The notes below the pieces were generated by a model. The model saw only the letters and a list, made by a program, of their open reading frames with translations, was not told the origin of the DNA and made no database searches. From contig CM077116.1 of assembly GCA_039619475.1 (NCBI GenBank), positions 165,929,363 through 165,993,362 of the forward strand: a DNA stretch of 64,000 nucleotides, read 5' to 3'. Made by a program: the position numbers and the translations under genes. The stretch is from Icerya purchasi. Its lineage: Eukaryota > Arthropoda > Insecta > Hemiptera > Monophlebidae. The stretch's first letter is position 1, and every line of letters starts with the position of its first letter. Positions 1 to 12,760 of the stretch are shown here, piece by piece.

Positions 1-1686
1 TTGCATTGTTAGTGTACCGCGTTTTTTGTTTTTTGTTTTCTTGTTTTATTTTCCAGCATTGTTTTCATTGTTTTTATTATATTAATTTTATTTTATTGTT
101 TGATTTGATTAATTGTATCCGGACTTACTATCAATGTATTATCAGTTTTCTTTTTGTAATAATAATCCCTCTACTCGCGCAGCTATATTTGTGGAATTTA
201 TATTTTTTCGCTTGTATGTTATATTAATTTTGTTAAAGCAATAAAATTTGATTCGATTGATTGTTTAGTTCTGTAGCGTCCTGCTTCGGGCCTGCGTTGC
301 ATAATGCGGAAATTATATTATATGTATTTTAAATAATATACACTGAATAAACGAAACATAAAATTCGCTACTTCGAGCATCATATTTCAAAGGCTTATAA
401 AAATGATTAAGACCGAATTCGACTTTTTTTATTTTTTGTTTAATCGCTCTTAAATTCGTTTTGGAATTTTATAAAATAAATTGTACATTAAACACGACTA
501 ATAAAACTATCGATGTCTGAATGTAAAAAAACCAATAGGTGCGCCGAAGGATTTAGCGATTACATTGTAATTTATCTCCTACAGCAATGCCGAAATGCTA
601 ATATTATTACGCGTTAAGTGAAAAGTAAAAATTCATACATAAAGTTACTCCTTCGGTAGTTCAACCGTTTACTTAAGTTTTCATAATATCTAGAACCAAG
701 TACATATTTTTTATAATGGTGGAAATGATTAAATCTAACTGTAAATAGATAGAGCTTCCTTTTTATTTTTCGGTAATCGGATTTAAATAAAACAATAAGC
801 CAAAAGCGAAAGTTATTTCCCTTTTTTAGACACACTCTGTCCATGTCTTCAGCTGCTCACGTATTTCTGTATAATCAAAAATATCTTTTGTAACGCCTAT
901 AGATTTGCATAAATATTGATGAAAACTCCATTATCGACATGCGGTCGAAGTATATCCTGATTTTGACAGCACCTCTTAATTGCCTACCAATAATTCAATC
1001 GAAAACGAATACTTTTTAAAAACTTTTATTTCATTCTTCCTACGAATACCCTTTTATAAATGATGCTCGAAAATAATGACGACAAAAAAAAAAAAAAAAA
1101 GGAAAACTCCGTAGGAAAGACAAGGACTAAAGTCGTTCAACAGCACTATTTCCACTGAAATCATTTCGGCATTCATCTAAGCTATAAATTTATTAAGGTA
1201 AAATGCGCTAATTGCACGGTTAATATATTGAAATAGAAATAACCAATTAAAATCGACTAGTAGTTTCGTACATTAATCGTTTATTAGTACAAGCGGGCGT
1301 TCTCCGTTCGCTTCGTTTGCCAACCCCATCGCAACGGTTCCCGCTTTGCCGTTATTCGTGAACTTTGCCAAGTAACGCTTCTTCAAATACAACGGTTCGC
1401 ATGCTCTTACGTTCATTGGCACATTCAGTCTTGATCCACTCTCCTCCCCGTTCATTTAATTATTATTCCAACTACTCGATCGGCATGGAAATAATTTTCG
1501 AATTTTCGAAAGCGTGAACAGGAAACATGATACGAAAAAGTCGACTTTTTTGTTGTTTCCATTTTTCTTGTTCCATTTTCTACACTATTAATACGGGTAA
1601 TAAATGCGTTTTAATTTAACGTAATTTTTATTCACACTGTTATTACTTTTCGCCAATGCTGTTTGTACATTAATAAGTGCGCGGTT
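1..1686. other. AT-rich noncoding stretch, no gene seen
   Basis: No open frame here has a recognisable domain, and the short frames are rich in F, L, Y and I, as expected from translated AT-rich DNA. There is an A-run near 1085-1100. I see no RNA gene or repeat that I can name. Confidence 0.5.
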
Positions 1687-1800
1687 TAATTAAAACTAAA
1701 GTAAAGTAAGTCCCATGGATATCCTTGATAAGGTATCATGGATTATGTAATTAAGCTTTTCATAATGTACTTAAGGATTTGATGGCACCAACGATATGTA
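1687..1800 (-). repeat. SINE family S1, 3' fragment
   Basis: Read on the minus strand, this matches the 3' part of the S1 repeat at 37461-37740. Shared features are the block after the cttagtacact-type motif, a CCTTATNAAGG motif, and a tail rich in TTTACTTTAGTTTTAATTA. No tRNA-like head is visible next to it, so it is truncated or too decayed to see. S1 also occurs at 14325 and 52313. Confidence 0.6.
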
Positions 1801-2494
1801 AAAAATAGTGCGGAAAAAACAACGAAAAAAAGTTCATCCGCTACAACAAACAAGTAACTGCCGTCAGCGAGAGAAAACAGGGTAAAAAGAGAACTGCACG
1901 GATAGGCTTGGAAACAAAGGTATCTCTCGGTTGAAAAGCATTTTCTCCTCAGAACTTTCTGGCCGAATTTCCAGCAGAAGTTTTGAAATTGAGCGAAGAG
2001 GTTTATGGTATGTCGGAAATTACTTTTAAACAAAGATGACCTCTCATCGTCGTCAGTTGTTCTAATGAGAAAATACACGTGAAAAAACGCTTTCTCAGAA
2101 ATAATATTTAATTATACTGTCTATTGCGACTCGATTCGAAGCTCTAACGGCTTCGTGATCAACGTTTAAAACTAGTTTCGGAGAGAAGATTGACTGCGAG
2201 ACCCCGAAATCAATGAATGACGGATTTCAAAGGACGTTTTGATTACTGAATGGTGTAGAGGCATTCTTCGGGCGCTGTGAAGTTGAATCATGTGAATCTT
2301 TGACCTTCGATCGCCGCTGAAGAAATCAGGAAAAAACAATACATATCCTATATCCATAGTCGCTTGAAGTAATTTTCGATTTAACTCCAATACTAGTTCG
2401 TATCCTCATTCAGTACTTATCAAACTTCTTATTCTACACATCCCTGTAGTGTTAATAATAATTCCGAAGATCCGGTAGATTTTATGATGTGATC

Positions 2495-2510
2495 CCTCTC
2501 TCTCTCTCTC
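2495..2510. repeat. (CT)n microsatellite
   Basis: A short perfect run of CT dinucleotides lies in otherwise unassigned noncoding DNA. Confidence 0.9.
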
Positions 2511-2770
2511 TTCAGTCGTATTGTTGTTCGATTTTCCGAGTGTCGTGATTACCTATTTTTGTATATTTCAGTTCTACCGACATAAGTATATTGGTCATGG
2601 CAGTAACGCGAACGTGAAACTATACTTTCCATTGACTTGTAAATATGTTTAATTTATCGATATACAGATACAGTCCCGTGTGTGTTTGCTACGTACTAAC
2701 TAACATGCGTATGAACGCGATGGTTTGCCATTAGCGATCATTTTAATTTAGTTATTCTGTAGTAATTTTT

Positions 2771-2845
2771 GTTGTCACCCGGGATCGAACTGAAAACTTC
2801 TGTACCAGGAGACAAGCGCTCTAGCAACTAGGCCATCGCGACGAC
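2771..2845 (-). repeat. tRNA-like sequence, probable SINE head
   Basis: On the minus strand there is a 75-nt tRNA-like block. It has an A-box-like segment (TGGCCTAGTTGCTAGAGC) and a B box (GTTCGATCCC) at tRNA spacing. The first and last seven bases (GTCGTCG and TGACAAC) can pair at six of seven positions including one wobble. The D, anticodon and T stems are poor, so a working tRNA gene is unlikely. It reads best as the head of a tRNA-derived SINE or a tRNA pseudogene. No typical body or tail was recognised further along the minus strand. Confidence 0.55.
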
Positions 2846-3264
2846 TATGATGATTATTACGGGCATATTGAGAACGTCATCGGAACCTAGAAAAGATCCC
2901 AGTGCACACATTTCGTTTAGATATATCACTCCCTACTGAGGTAAGTCGGGAAAACTATGGAAAATATCTAGAAATTTCCGATGAACGATGGATGACTGGA
3001 AAAGAAAAACGTATTCTAAAAACCGATGCGCCTGAGATAAGGAGAACTAATGATTTATGTTTAAACTCTTTTTCGCTTTTTTTTCTTTATTATGTGGACG
3101 CGCCAGCGGCTTTGACCCAATAACGGGAAAAGCTAAGCTAAAGAACTAAATAGCTAAGCGGTCCGAAATGAACGCAACAAAAGACAGCAGTGCAGGCACC
3201 GTAGAAGATGAAGGAAAGCAGAGGATAAAGGAAACGTTACAGGGAGCAGTAGGAAGACCTAATG

Positions 3265-4140
3265 TCAAGAGCTGACCGTACAAAAGGGAGCGTTTATTAA
3301 GAAGAGCGGGACGCTCGAAGAAAATGTGATTAGCATTAAATATATACGTGAAGGATCACAATCGTGAAGAGAACAATGAGCAGATGGTGACAGAGCAAAT
3401 CGAAAGCGAGAGGAGGGGAGGAGAGAATGATTGATCCGGAGACGAATTAGGGAGACAATAGAAAAACGACTACCGAAAGGAATAGAATGGAACCAAGACA
3501 GGGAGCGAGGAATCATCGACCGAATGAGGCGGTAATGCGAATAACGATTAGAAAATAGGGAGGGATAAATGTCCCGCCAAAGTCTGGCGTGATTGGAGAT
3601 GGATAAGGAAAAGACGTCTGAAGAAGGGAAATAGTTGAGAAACGAATCAAGGCGAACAGCATAGCGAGCCGAAGAATCTCAGCTGTGCCATTTCCGTTAA
3701 TTCCGGAATGAATGGGGATCGATAAAAAATCAATAAGAATAGAGCGGGATGACTGCAGAGAGGAGGTAGGGGAACTAATTGAGAGAATAATACTACCAGC
3801 AGAATATGAAGGAAGAGATGGCTTAAAGGAAGCCTTTAGAGTCCAAAATTATGAGGAATTGGGAAAGCCCACTTAAAGAGGAAATCAAAGAGATAGCCTG
3901 AAGAATGGCGATCGACTCGGCAGGAAACCGGAAAGACTCTGAATGCCGAAGCGACGGGGCGGTAAACGCACCACCCACGCCGTCTTCGCTCCTGGAACCA
4001 TCGGTAAAAATCGATACATGAACAGGAAGAATTCAATAAATGAAGAAATTCTTTGTTGACTGCATCTTAAGAGAAGTAGGAATGGGCCCGAATTGGGAGA
4101 GAGAAGAATCTGATAAGCTGCCATAGGCTATTGAAGTCAT
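3265..4140 (-). pseudogene. Decayed LINE, RNase H and C-terminal region
   Basis: Minus-strand translation in mixed frames gives an RNase H start near 4020-3960 resembling TDGSRSEDGVGGAF, followed about 20 residues later by an AESIAILQAI-like stretch, which is the usual spacing of the D and E residues in LINE RNase H domains. Many stops and frame changes follow towards 3265. It belongs with the RNase H-bearing I-type LINEs, like the full-length element at 17.3-23.4 kb, but is far more decayed. The purine-rich plus strand is simply the antisense of this remnant. Confidence 0.6.
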
Positions 4141-4159
4141 GAGAGAAGAAAGCGAGAGT

Positions 4160-6225
4160 ATGTTAAAACTCAGCTAAAAGGCCCCAAAAAAAAAATAAAA
4201 AAAAAAACAAAAAAGAAAACTGCGTGGTATATTATTATTATTTTTTTTTTTTAAAAGAAGTTTATTTCTTATCAGGGCCTGAAAGTTGAATGTTTTTCTT
4301 TTTTTACGGATTCTTCAAGGTTATGTTACATAGGTCAGCTGCAAATCCGTTTTGTGGACCCCTTGACGTAATCACAAAATTTTGTTTTGGTTTTTTTAGT
4401 GTTTAAAAGTTTTCTTTGTTTTGTCTTACTTTTTCATTCACGGGGTTTTTTCGCGTTTCCTTTTTCGCTTTTTTAACGATTTAAAAAAAAAAAATAATGC
4501 GCTTCTTCTGGTCACAGTTCAGAAAATTAGCCGTTTTAATAACTTCTTTTTATGTATTTTGTTCATACTTTCTGTTAAAAATTTGTTGTATTAATTGATC
4601 TTTCTCTATCGCAGTCACTATTAATTGTTTTTTTATTATTTTACTACCGTGTATTAAACTTTATCAAATACGAATAGAAAAAAAACGCATCCTTTTCGAT
4701 TTCCAAGTTCTTCTCAATGTAAAAGGTGGGCTCGGTTACTCAACATAGTGAAAAATGAAAATGGTTAGGAATTTTCCACGAACTGACTTCCTATTTCCAT
4801 AGATAGGACAGAGCGGCTGTACGGCTGCGTGTATTCGATAAACAGCGTCTAGTGAAAAAGAAGGGGTGCTTGCTTCTTTTTGACAAATGAAATATACTAG
4901 CAACAGATGTAAGTGCTATTGTTAACATTGTAACAGCATTATTCCCTGACGCATCTGGTAGGCATATATTTTAGCTAATCCATTGTTTTAAATTTCAAGT
5001 TTTTCTACTGAAAATGTCAGAATGCATTGTTAGAAATAAACGGAGGGCTATATCATCGTATAATATTCTACCGCTTTCGACGCTTGCAATACTCTAACCA
5101 GGAATTTCTCATTTTTTTTTTTTTTTTTATACGTACTAAAACAAGAAATGAGTTGCAACTGCGTTCACATAAATTTGTTCATCTGATAGCTGTGAAAGTC
5201 TCTACCGGCCGCCGAAGTCTTAGAATCAGTTGATCAGTTAGTAATTTACGGTAATTTTTTTTTAACGCATGCCGCCCTCGGTATGGTAAAAGTAGTCAAA
5301 TCGATTCGGAGATTATATTTAAAAATGTCACACATCTGACATACGTAAACTTCACCGGGGTTTTGGAGCAAATGAGGAACAATTTTTCCCGTTAAAGAAA
5401 TCCAGATGGCGGGGTGCATGGTTGGAAGCGTAATAGTCGTAATAGTAATTTTGATGACGTGTTTAAAATTTTACAGATACTCTCGCATGAAGCTTGAACG
5501 GGTATGTAAAAAAAATCATTGCAACAAAATGACGTTCAAATATTGCAGTCCATATTGTAAATAATTTTACGAAATTACAATTTCAGCAATATGCCAGTTG
5601 CAAACCAAAAATTTAAAATCAAGTCAGCATGTAGATTTAATTGGTAGAATAGAAATGAATTTCCGGAAATTGAGAAGCAAAGGATCCGTATATGAAAAAC
5701 TTCTATCTGTTCTAAATAAAAACAAACGATTTTCGTAGAGCATGCTTGGACCGAACTGTTGGAAATGCTCAATTCGCGGCTCCAACAAATTACCATGGAA
5801 TTCGATAATAGGACAAACGGGTTTATAGTCAGTCAGCGCATTTGAGTGCACGTATTATGTAATCATTTTGATTTAGTCGACCCTGGACCGAGGCCTCGAT
5901 AGTCTACCCCGGTCCTAACTGTCCTCCTTCAATGTCTTCTCAGGTTACTGATTGGTTCAGTTTATGGAAGAAACGTTCGGATTACATCTCAAAACAAATC
6001 TCGATCTATTGACTACTCGTGGTTGTGAATCTCCTGTATTGATACAATCTTTGCTGGGCACATTGAAAGGATCGATTCGAAAAAAATTATATCAGTTATT
6101 TTAGTTATCATAAACCGGTATTGTGACTTCGAACGACCATGTAGAACAAAAAAATAAAACGATTATCATGCGCACTTTTTGTATTTCTTCATTCAAGAAC
6201 AACAGCAGTTACAAGGTCGGCATTC
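4160..6225. other. Noncoding stretch, no gene seen
   Basis: AT-rich DNA with A- and T-runs (4180-4245, 5110-5128). Open frames are short and have no recognisable domain. No RNA gene or classifiable repeat was seen. Confidence 0.5.
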
Positions 6226-6234
6226 AGCAAATCA

Positions 6235-6277
6235 GGCTAAAGCATGTTCCATGTTTCATCATTTTAGCCGTAGGCTC
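6235..6277 (+). repeat. Short dispersed repeat, copy 1
   Basis: A 43-bp block begins GGCTAAAGCATGTTCC and ends TTTTAGCCGTAGGCT. It recurs inverted at 32637-32679 with only a few differences. Both ends contain GGCTAAA or its complement TTTAGCC, so it can fold on itself. The family is unknown. Confidence 0.6.
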
Positions 6278-6279
6278 TA

Positions 6280-7490
6280 AGTAATTTCACTTTTTTTTTT
6301 TTTTTGTGCTCTTAGGCAGCTTTTCCGGAGTTTTTTTACCGCGGTTTTCCACAATTTTTTATAGCCACAACTCCCGAATCCTGCTTATTATACCGTGTAC
6401 ACTAATTAAAAAATTCGACAGTAAAAAGTAAAAATGGTGTCCATTTATACTACGGTAGCTTTATTAACGTTTGATCAAAAAGGTGTAAATATATACACAA
6501 ACAAAATATGTTTTTAGAAATTTGATTGGGATTAAAATAGTCAGCGAAAATGTTTACGTTTTGGAAAAGCAAAAATATATACGTTGGAAAAATGCGAGAG
6601 AGAAATGAATGCCTCGAGGGAACCGGATAATTAGGTTTTATCGGCGGTAGTCGGCTATCAGCCAGTGAGAAATAAAACAGCTGCAGTAAACAGAACGAAG
6701 CCATTAGAAAAGGTCTTAGTGTTTACAATTCAATCGTTGCCAGTGGAAGTCGTTAAATATCTAATTGTTATAAGATTTGCGATTAGAATTTCAAAAAAAC
6801 AAAACAAAAAAACTTCAGGCCTATTTACACACTAAATCAATTACGTGTCACGGGACTTATTCGATCAAGTCGGTTTTATGTGTTTTAAAGAAATTAATTT
6901 CATACTGAATAGTGTCGTCGATTGGAAGGATTTTAACAGGGGCTGAAATTTCCATCAGCCAAAGTCTCTTTCCTTTTTTGAGCTATATTGAACTAAAATT
7001 TCGAACTGTATTGATCTAAAAGGAAATCCTCAAATGGGGTGACATATTCAAAAAAAGGTATCGTACTCGGAGCAGCCCCTCGGTTTGTTTTACTTTTTTA
7101 TTATTGTTACTCGCGAGAACGATTAATAAAAATCCTAACAATTAACACGTATTTAGATATTTAGCTTGCTTTCTTCATTACTAATTAAGCAAATAAACGA
7201 GGAAATGGTCGAGCCAAAAAGAAACCGAAAAGCTTTTTTGCTAAATTGTATCCGCTGACTCACGTTGATTGAGTATTCATTTTCCGGAAAGGCGATGATT
7301 CGAATTAGGGCATTAATGACGAACATATATCGGGTATTATTTTTTTGTTTCTATTTTGGCCTGACGCGCAGAGCGATTTAGACACACCTGCCAATCATTT
7401 TATCTAAATTAGGCTACGCTGTCCCATAACTTTCATTTCCTCCTTATCTTTTTGTAATTGAAAGAATGTAATTCGTTGTTATAGATATTC
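6280..7490. other. Noncoding stretch, no gene seen
   Basis: No domain, RNA gene or classifiable element was found. A T-run lies at 6291-6305. Confidence 0.5.
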
Positions 7491-8335
7491 GGACACAGCC
7501 ATGGCCGTCAATGGTTCACATGACCCACGGAAATCTAAACAGAATAAGAGGGAAGATGAACTGACCATATCTCGGCCGAAGATGGACACCACGAGCACTA
7601 CTGAACGCGGTAACCAATTCTCGCCTTATACATCCTCAAGAGAGGTTCACAGAAATGTCGGGACACAGGAGAGAACCTCCACCGAACTGCGGGTACTTCC
7701 ATGTCTGACCGTCGCGGTTTAGTCAAACACTTTCACACAGCACCGACATGACAGCGAGTAGCCCAAACTTCGCCCAACTGCCGTGCCACCTGCGACCGGC
7801 TCTTTGTCTCTGAAACCACAAGGTGTAGCCGGCTAAAACTGAGATGAACGCTGACCGTCAGATTTGGTCACCAATGGTCGGCTGCATACCTCGGCGTTTA
7901 CCCTGGACGACGTAAATGTGCTGACGGCCGTGGGTTGCTATCGCTGATTGGCAGACCACAGTGATTCCTGGGTACGAAATCAACGCGATATCCAAAGCAC
8001 GATACGAGTGCTTAGAGGACCGTTGCAGTTTCGAAACCCGAGCGCCACACACTGCAGCCACACGTTCACTGACCGTGTCTCCGCCCAGGGCAGCACCAAT
8101 GCATGCCGGAGCGGAAACAGAAACAACGTGTCCAATAGAGTTAAAACGAGACCCGCGGAAGCCAAAATAGAATAACCAAAAAGTTAAATATATCGCGACT
8201 GGGAGGTGCAACGGGCACCACGGGCATAACTGTACATTAAAGACCAGGAACGGAATTAGGAGAAACTCGGTGCTACAAAAATATAAGATTAGCTTGGATC
8301 CGATATGATCACTACACACGCTTTTATCTTTCTCC
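7490..8335. other. GC-rich island of unknown nature
   Basis: Base composition changes sharply. A hand count of 8041-8160 gives 69 G+C in 120 (about 57%), well above the surrounding DNA. Frames stay open on both strands (73 codons at 7501-7722 plus; 153 codons at 7858-8319 minus), but such openness is expected where stop codons are rare. None of the translations shows a domain I recognise. It could be a decayed retroelement, an old coding remnant or a CpG-rich regulatory island. Confidence 0.35.
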
Positions 8336-8417
8336 GTAAAGTTAAGAAAACAAATTTCATCCCTAACTAATAATCTAGTCTTAGATCGATTTTAGCTCCT
8401 AATCACAAATGCATAGT

Positions 8418-8805
8418 AGGGATGCGCAAATCAACTCCGCTAAAACAATTTCTTTCTTTTCTTAATGTGGATATATCATCCGCTTCTTAACCCAAACTCC
8501 GCCGGAGTAACGTATCCCATACCTAGAGCGTATAATCGCAATCATCTTCAGCTACGTATTCAAAACTCCGCGTAGCACTCCGAACGAACAAGTAACAGAA
8601 CGACTTTGAACACAGTGCGCATGTGTGCAGCTAACGCTTTTCGGAGTTGAGATACATTAAATCACCCCGCCAGAGTTAAATCCAACTGTGTCCGGAATAA
8701 CAACATTTATTCGTTGTGTGACGTCTTTCGTAGTTGTGACATATTAAATCGCATCGTCGGAGATGATATATTTCTCAGGATATAACCAGAGTTACTCATG
8801 CCTCC
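8418..8805. mobile_element. Probable nonautonomous hAT-type MITE
   Basis: A 388-bp segment is bounded by AGGGATGCGCAAATCAACTC at the left and, on the opposite strand at the right, GGAGGCATGAGTAACTC. It is flanked by TGCATAGT and TGCACAGG, an imperfect 8-bp duplication (6 of 8). Inside, the hexamer CGGAGT or its complement occurs several times, which suits subterminal transposase-binding repeats. There is no coding capacity. Confidence 0.45.
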
Positions 8806-8889
8806 TGCACAGGTATCGTGCACTAAAATTTAAATAACGATTTCATTTCTTCCAATAAATGCGAGTACGATGATCAATGCACGAGATTA

Positions 8890-11015
8890 CTAGTAGCGAG
8901 TAAAGGGAGGAGGATGCAGAATGGGGGAAGCAAACCGCAATATTTTAAATCTTCAAAAAGACAACTCTCTATTTACAGCTAAAGTGTCTCGCAACTAAAT
9001 GGATATCCTTGCGATATGTGCTAACGTGTCCTCTGAAGTTGCCATGGAGCGGAGCTCAATCCATAAAATTTAGACCTACTCTACTCGTATTATGACCCAT
9101 ACAAAGTCTGCAGATAGTAGTCTCACAAATTTTCGCACTATACTAGAGATACTGTAAAATCAAGGCCCAACTGGAAGAGTCGAGTGCACGTTAATTATCT
9201 GTCTAAACTTGGAACTTGGCGGAGCACTCTTAATTTTGGCATAGATGAACTTGATTCTAATAGCGTGACAAAGAAAAATCGATTGCACGCAGTCAACCGT
9301 GCGAAATAAAATTTCAATCGAGTATCGAGATATCGCGAATGTGTATTGTGTTTTTTAAGTGCTCAAAGGCAAACTCGGTCGAAAAGCGGACAGCATTTGG
9401 TACTTCGAATTCGCAATAAGAAAACGGCTAGCCCGTTTGAGCGGAAAAGTTTTTTAACACGAAATGGTAATTTTATAGCATATACTTTCCCCGCTAATTA
9501 GATATTTTATTTATACGTTTATGATTTATTAACGGTGGTAAATGTACGGTAAATTGACCGGGTAAATGTACAATCTCGATTAGATATTCGATTATCTACA
9601 ATTATACCGTGAATGTGGGACTCTGGAACCGTGATTTGTTAAAATTTTAATTATATTTCTGAAAACGACCATTAAGAGTTATTTCAAAGTACAATCTCGA
9701 TATTTATCACGTAATAATTCTCTCGATTCGTAAAGAGCGTTTGCATTACATTTTCAGTTATAGCCGTTCTTCGCGGAATATGTTGTTATTCAGCTTTTTC
9801 GTGTCTGCCGATAATAAAAGCGAGTTTTCTCCTAGTTTGTTTCTTTTTTTTCTTGTCTTTCTTCTTCGTATCCCCCCTCAGATGTAAATAAGCCTTGAAT
9901 ATATGGGACTCTTTGTACGCCTACCTCTTCACTAAGCTAGTAGAAAATGTTTCGTCATTTCTATTGAACACAACCGCCGGTTTATATAACAGCAAACTAT
10001 TCACGCAGCTCAGAAACTCCGACGAACACATCTGTTACCGGCGGTATATTTGACGTTATTTTTCACAAAATCAACCGGTGATATTGCTTCATTCTTTTAC
10101 CTTTTTTCGAACGCGTGAAAACGTCTTACCTTTTCCGAATCGATCTTCCAAGGCTTATATTGGTTCTTCAATTTCTTCGAGATTACCCGTCCCTATTTTG
10201 ATGGTCTACCCCCTCGGGGCCATGTCGCATGTCAACTGTTCGCCAACTACTAATTTTTCCGCGGACTACGCGAGTTGAATAACCCCCACTTTTGGGTATA
10301 TTGTTTTCTCCAAGTATTTTATTCTTCCTTATCTATTGCCCTATTATTCCCTTTCAGTGTTGTACTTTACTCACTGCTTTTCATATTCTTCGATTTCATT
10401 GTTGATTCAACTTGCACGTTTCTAATGCCCCGTAGCAGTATACGTGTTCGCCACATATTGAAACTTTTCAAAATCATTCGCTATTTTTTCAGTCACTAAC
10501 TCCAGCGTGGCCAGATGATTTGATTTGAAGTTTTGTACATTCACGGTTTTCTAACTTTGGCCTCTATCTATTTTCAGCCTCATCGTTGTAATATGGTTTC
10601 TAATTCTTACAGTTTTTCCGTGATCGACATGTCGTGGATTTTATTCAATCCTTGTATCTTTGTACTTGTTATGTGCTTTTAAACTCTTCTCTCGTGAATT
10701 GGAGCGAGAAAATCTAAATCGCCGTAAACTACCAGCACGGCGAGTTTACAATTATTTCTAGGATCATTTTCATTTCTGTTGTATTTTCCTAAATATATCG
10801 GCGGAAAACGAATAAATCGTAAAGGAAAGCCGGCAATTCATGCAAAAAATTTAACGAGTCGTTAACCCCACCGCCCAAAAAAAAGTCTAATTTTGTTGCA
10901 CACTGCATTGCGATTGTAATCAGTGTCGGTCTCTATGTTCGATTATTTCAATATATTACCTGATAGTGATAATCGTAATAATTCTGAAAATAAAACTTAT
11001 TAAATTAACACACCT
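8890..11015. other. Noncoding stretch, no gene seen
   Basis: Short frames such as 10078-10278 and 10275-10499 are low-complexity translations with no domain. No repeat was classified. Confidence 0.5.
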
Positions 11016-11016
11016 T

Positions 11017-11017
<1 letters not shown>

Positions 11018-11059
<42 letters not shown>
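11018..11059. repeat. (TA)n microsatellite
   Basis: About 40 bases of alternating T and A. Confidence 0.95.
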
Positions 11060-11061
<2 letters not shown>

Positions 11062-11934
11062 CCGATGCGATTCGGAGCTTAAAGATGTTTTAGCTTCACA
11101 CTTAGAAAAGGCGTACTGAATATATTAATATGTAATAAGTATTATTTTCAATATCATTAATTAATATCGAGAATAATGAGTAGCGTAATTTCGGTGTATG
11201 GATGGTCGTATTTAATCGAATAACTTTAAATACTATTCTAATTCGCTCTGAAGTAAAATATCGAAGTTAAACAATCGTGATTTAAGCATAAAAATATAAC
11301 TTTGAAAAAGTAAGTTCTTCTGTAACGAAGGATACACAGCTTGCTCGGATTTTGCTGGAGAATTATTAAGTAGTTCGATAATTTGCAGCGACGTAAATAA
11401 ATAATATTTTACGATACAACTATATTACGTATCGAAACAACGATCAGCAGCGACCGCAGTGCCGTTATTGAAGTGAAACTAATTTTAGGGAGAAAATGCA
11501 TAATTCTTCTTCGGCCATTTTTAGGATTTCGTACGTATATTGTATCCGTACAGGGAATAATGCTAATAATAAGATAGATCGGACAAAAATATCAATATAA
11601 AATATGCAATAGCTCAGCAACGATTTGACAAACTTTAAAATTCGAACGAAAATCACAATATTAAACTTCTCTTCGTGACAATAACACTTTAAGATAATCG
11701 ATTATCTCGAGCGGCAAAAAGGGAAAAAAAATGCCAAGAATGTTGATGTAAATTACAGCGTGTCCGTCTCTTTACGGATGTAACTTAATGTAAATTTCAG
11801 TTTCGAACCGGTCACAATTAATCACTCGATGTAAATTTTCAATTTTTTCATTTACAATTTCCCGATGATTTCCCTGAACACTAAAAAAAAAAAAAAAAAA
11901 AAAAATCAGTCAATCGTGACGTTTTATGCGCGCT

Positions 11935-12760
11935 AGGATTCCGTGTATCAAGTTAAAAATAAAAAATCGTTTTTTTTTTTTTAATTTTAAGCTTTCGGCG
12001 TCCCCCGAGGAGGGTCTAATTTTAAAGTTGGAAACTTGAATGTTTCAAATTAGAAAAATATAGGGGAGTGCACATATTTTTAACCTTGTTCCAAAATTTT
12101 TAGCTTATAATTTTCGCGGCGCAATGCGGGGGGGGGTCATTTTTTAACTTTTGCCAACACTTTGAAAGTTTCGCAAAGAAAATGAAATACTGTTTCGTTC
12201 CTAGCAAATAGTGATCATTCCAACGATATATCACATACCCAAAAAGGAAAAATATTCTTTCGGCGCCCTGAGGGCCTGAGTATAAAGTTGTAAACTCGGT
12301 TATATTTTGTCTATAAGGCGGGGTCTTTTATGCATATGTTTGAGGTATGTTTTGGCTTCCCCAACTTTTTTACTCGCGCTATTACTTATATGAACTTCAT
12401 TACTTTTGAGTTTATTTGGGCGGGGGGGAGGATAACTTTAACCGTAATTTTTTTAATTTTATGAAAGGGCTTCTGCGTTTTGTTTTATATTTTGAATTTC
12501 ACTTTTAAAGAGTTATCTCTCCGGTAGTAAGTTGCGAATTTTTTATAGATGATTTTTGAGATCGTTTTAAATTCTATATTGTATATTCTTGAGGGTTTTT
12601 GGTCGTCCAGGGTAATTGATTATCTTACAAGTTATAGGTACGGCTTTAAAGAGAATTTGAATTGTAATTTACGATCCAGATTTCGTAATTAATAAAAGTC
12701 ACACCGTTCGTGAGTTATCGCATATTTTAATTGAAAATTTTTATCGTTTCTGAACCATCT
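11935..12760 (-). repeat. NR noncoding repeat, copy A (tandem unit ~270 bp)
   Basis: Read on the minus strand, this matches segment by segment the plus-strand copies at 15060-15735 and 33440-35300. Landmarks in order are a TTCAAAATATAAAACAAA block, an AAGCCAAAACATACCTCAAA block, the GCCGAAAG start of the unit near 12258, an ATGTGATATATCGTTGGAA block, a TTTCATTTTCTTTGCGAAAC block, a ccccc/TTGCG block and AACAAGGTTAAAAATATG. The unit start recurs near 11990, so the unit is about 268 bp and begins to repeat. No coding frame is conserved between copies. Confidence 0.7.

Noticed and set aside
2771..2845. Functional tRNA gene
   Set aside because: A and B boxes are good, but anticodon and T stems pair poorly; better as a SINE head or pseudogene.
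7858..8319. 153-codon minus-strand frame
   Set aside because: Lies in the GC-rich island where stops are rare on both strands; hydrophobic stretches but no recognisable family.
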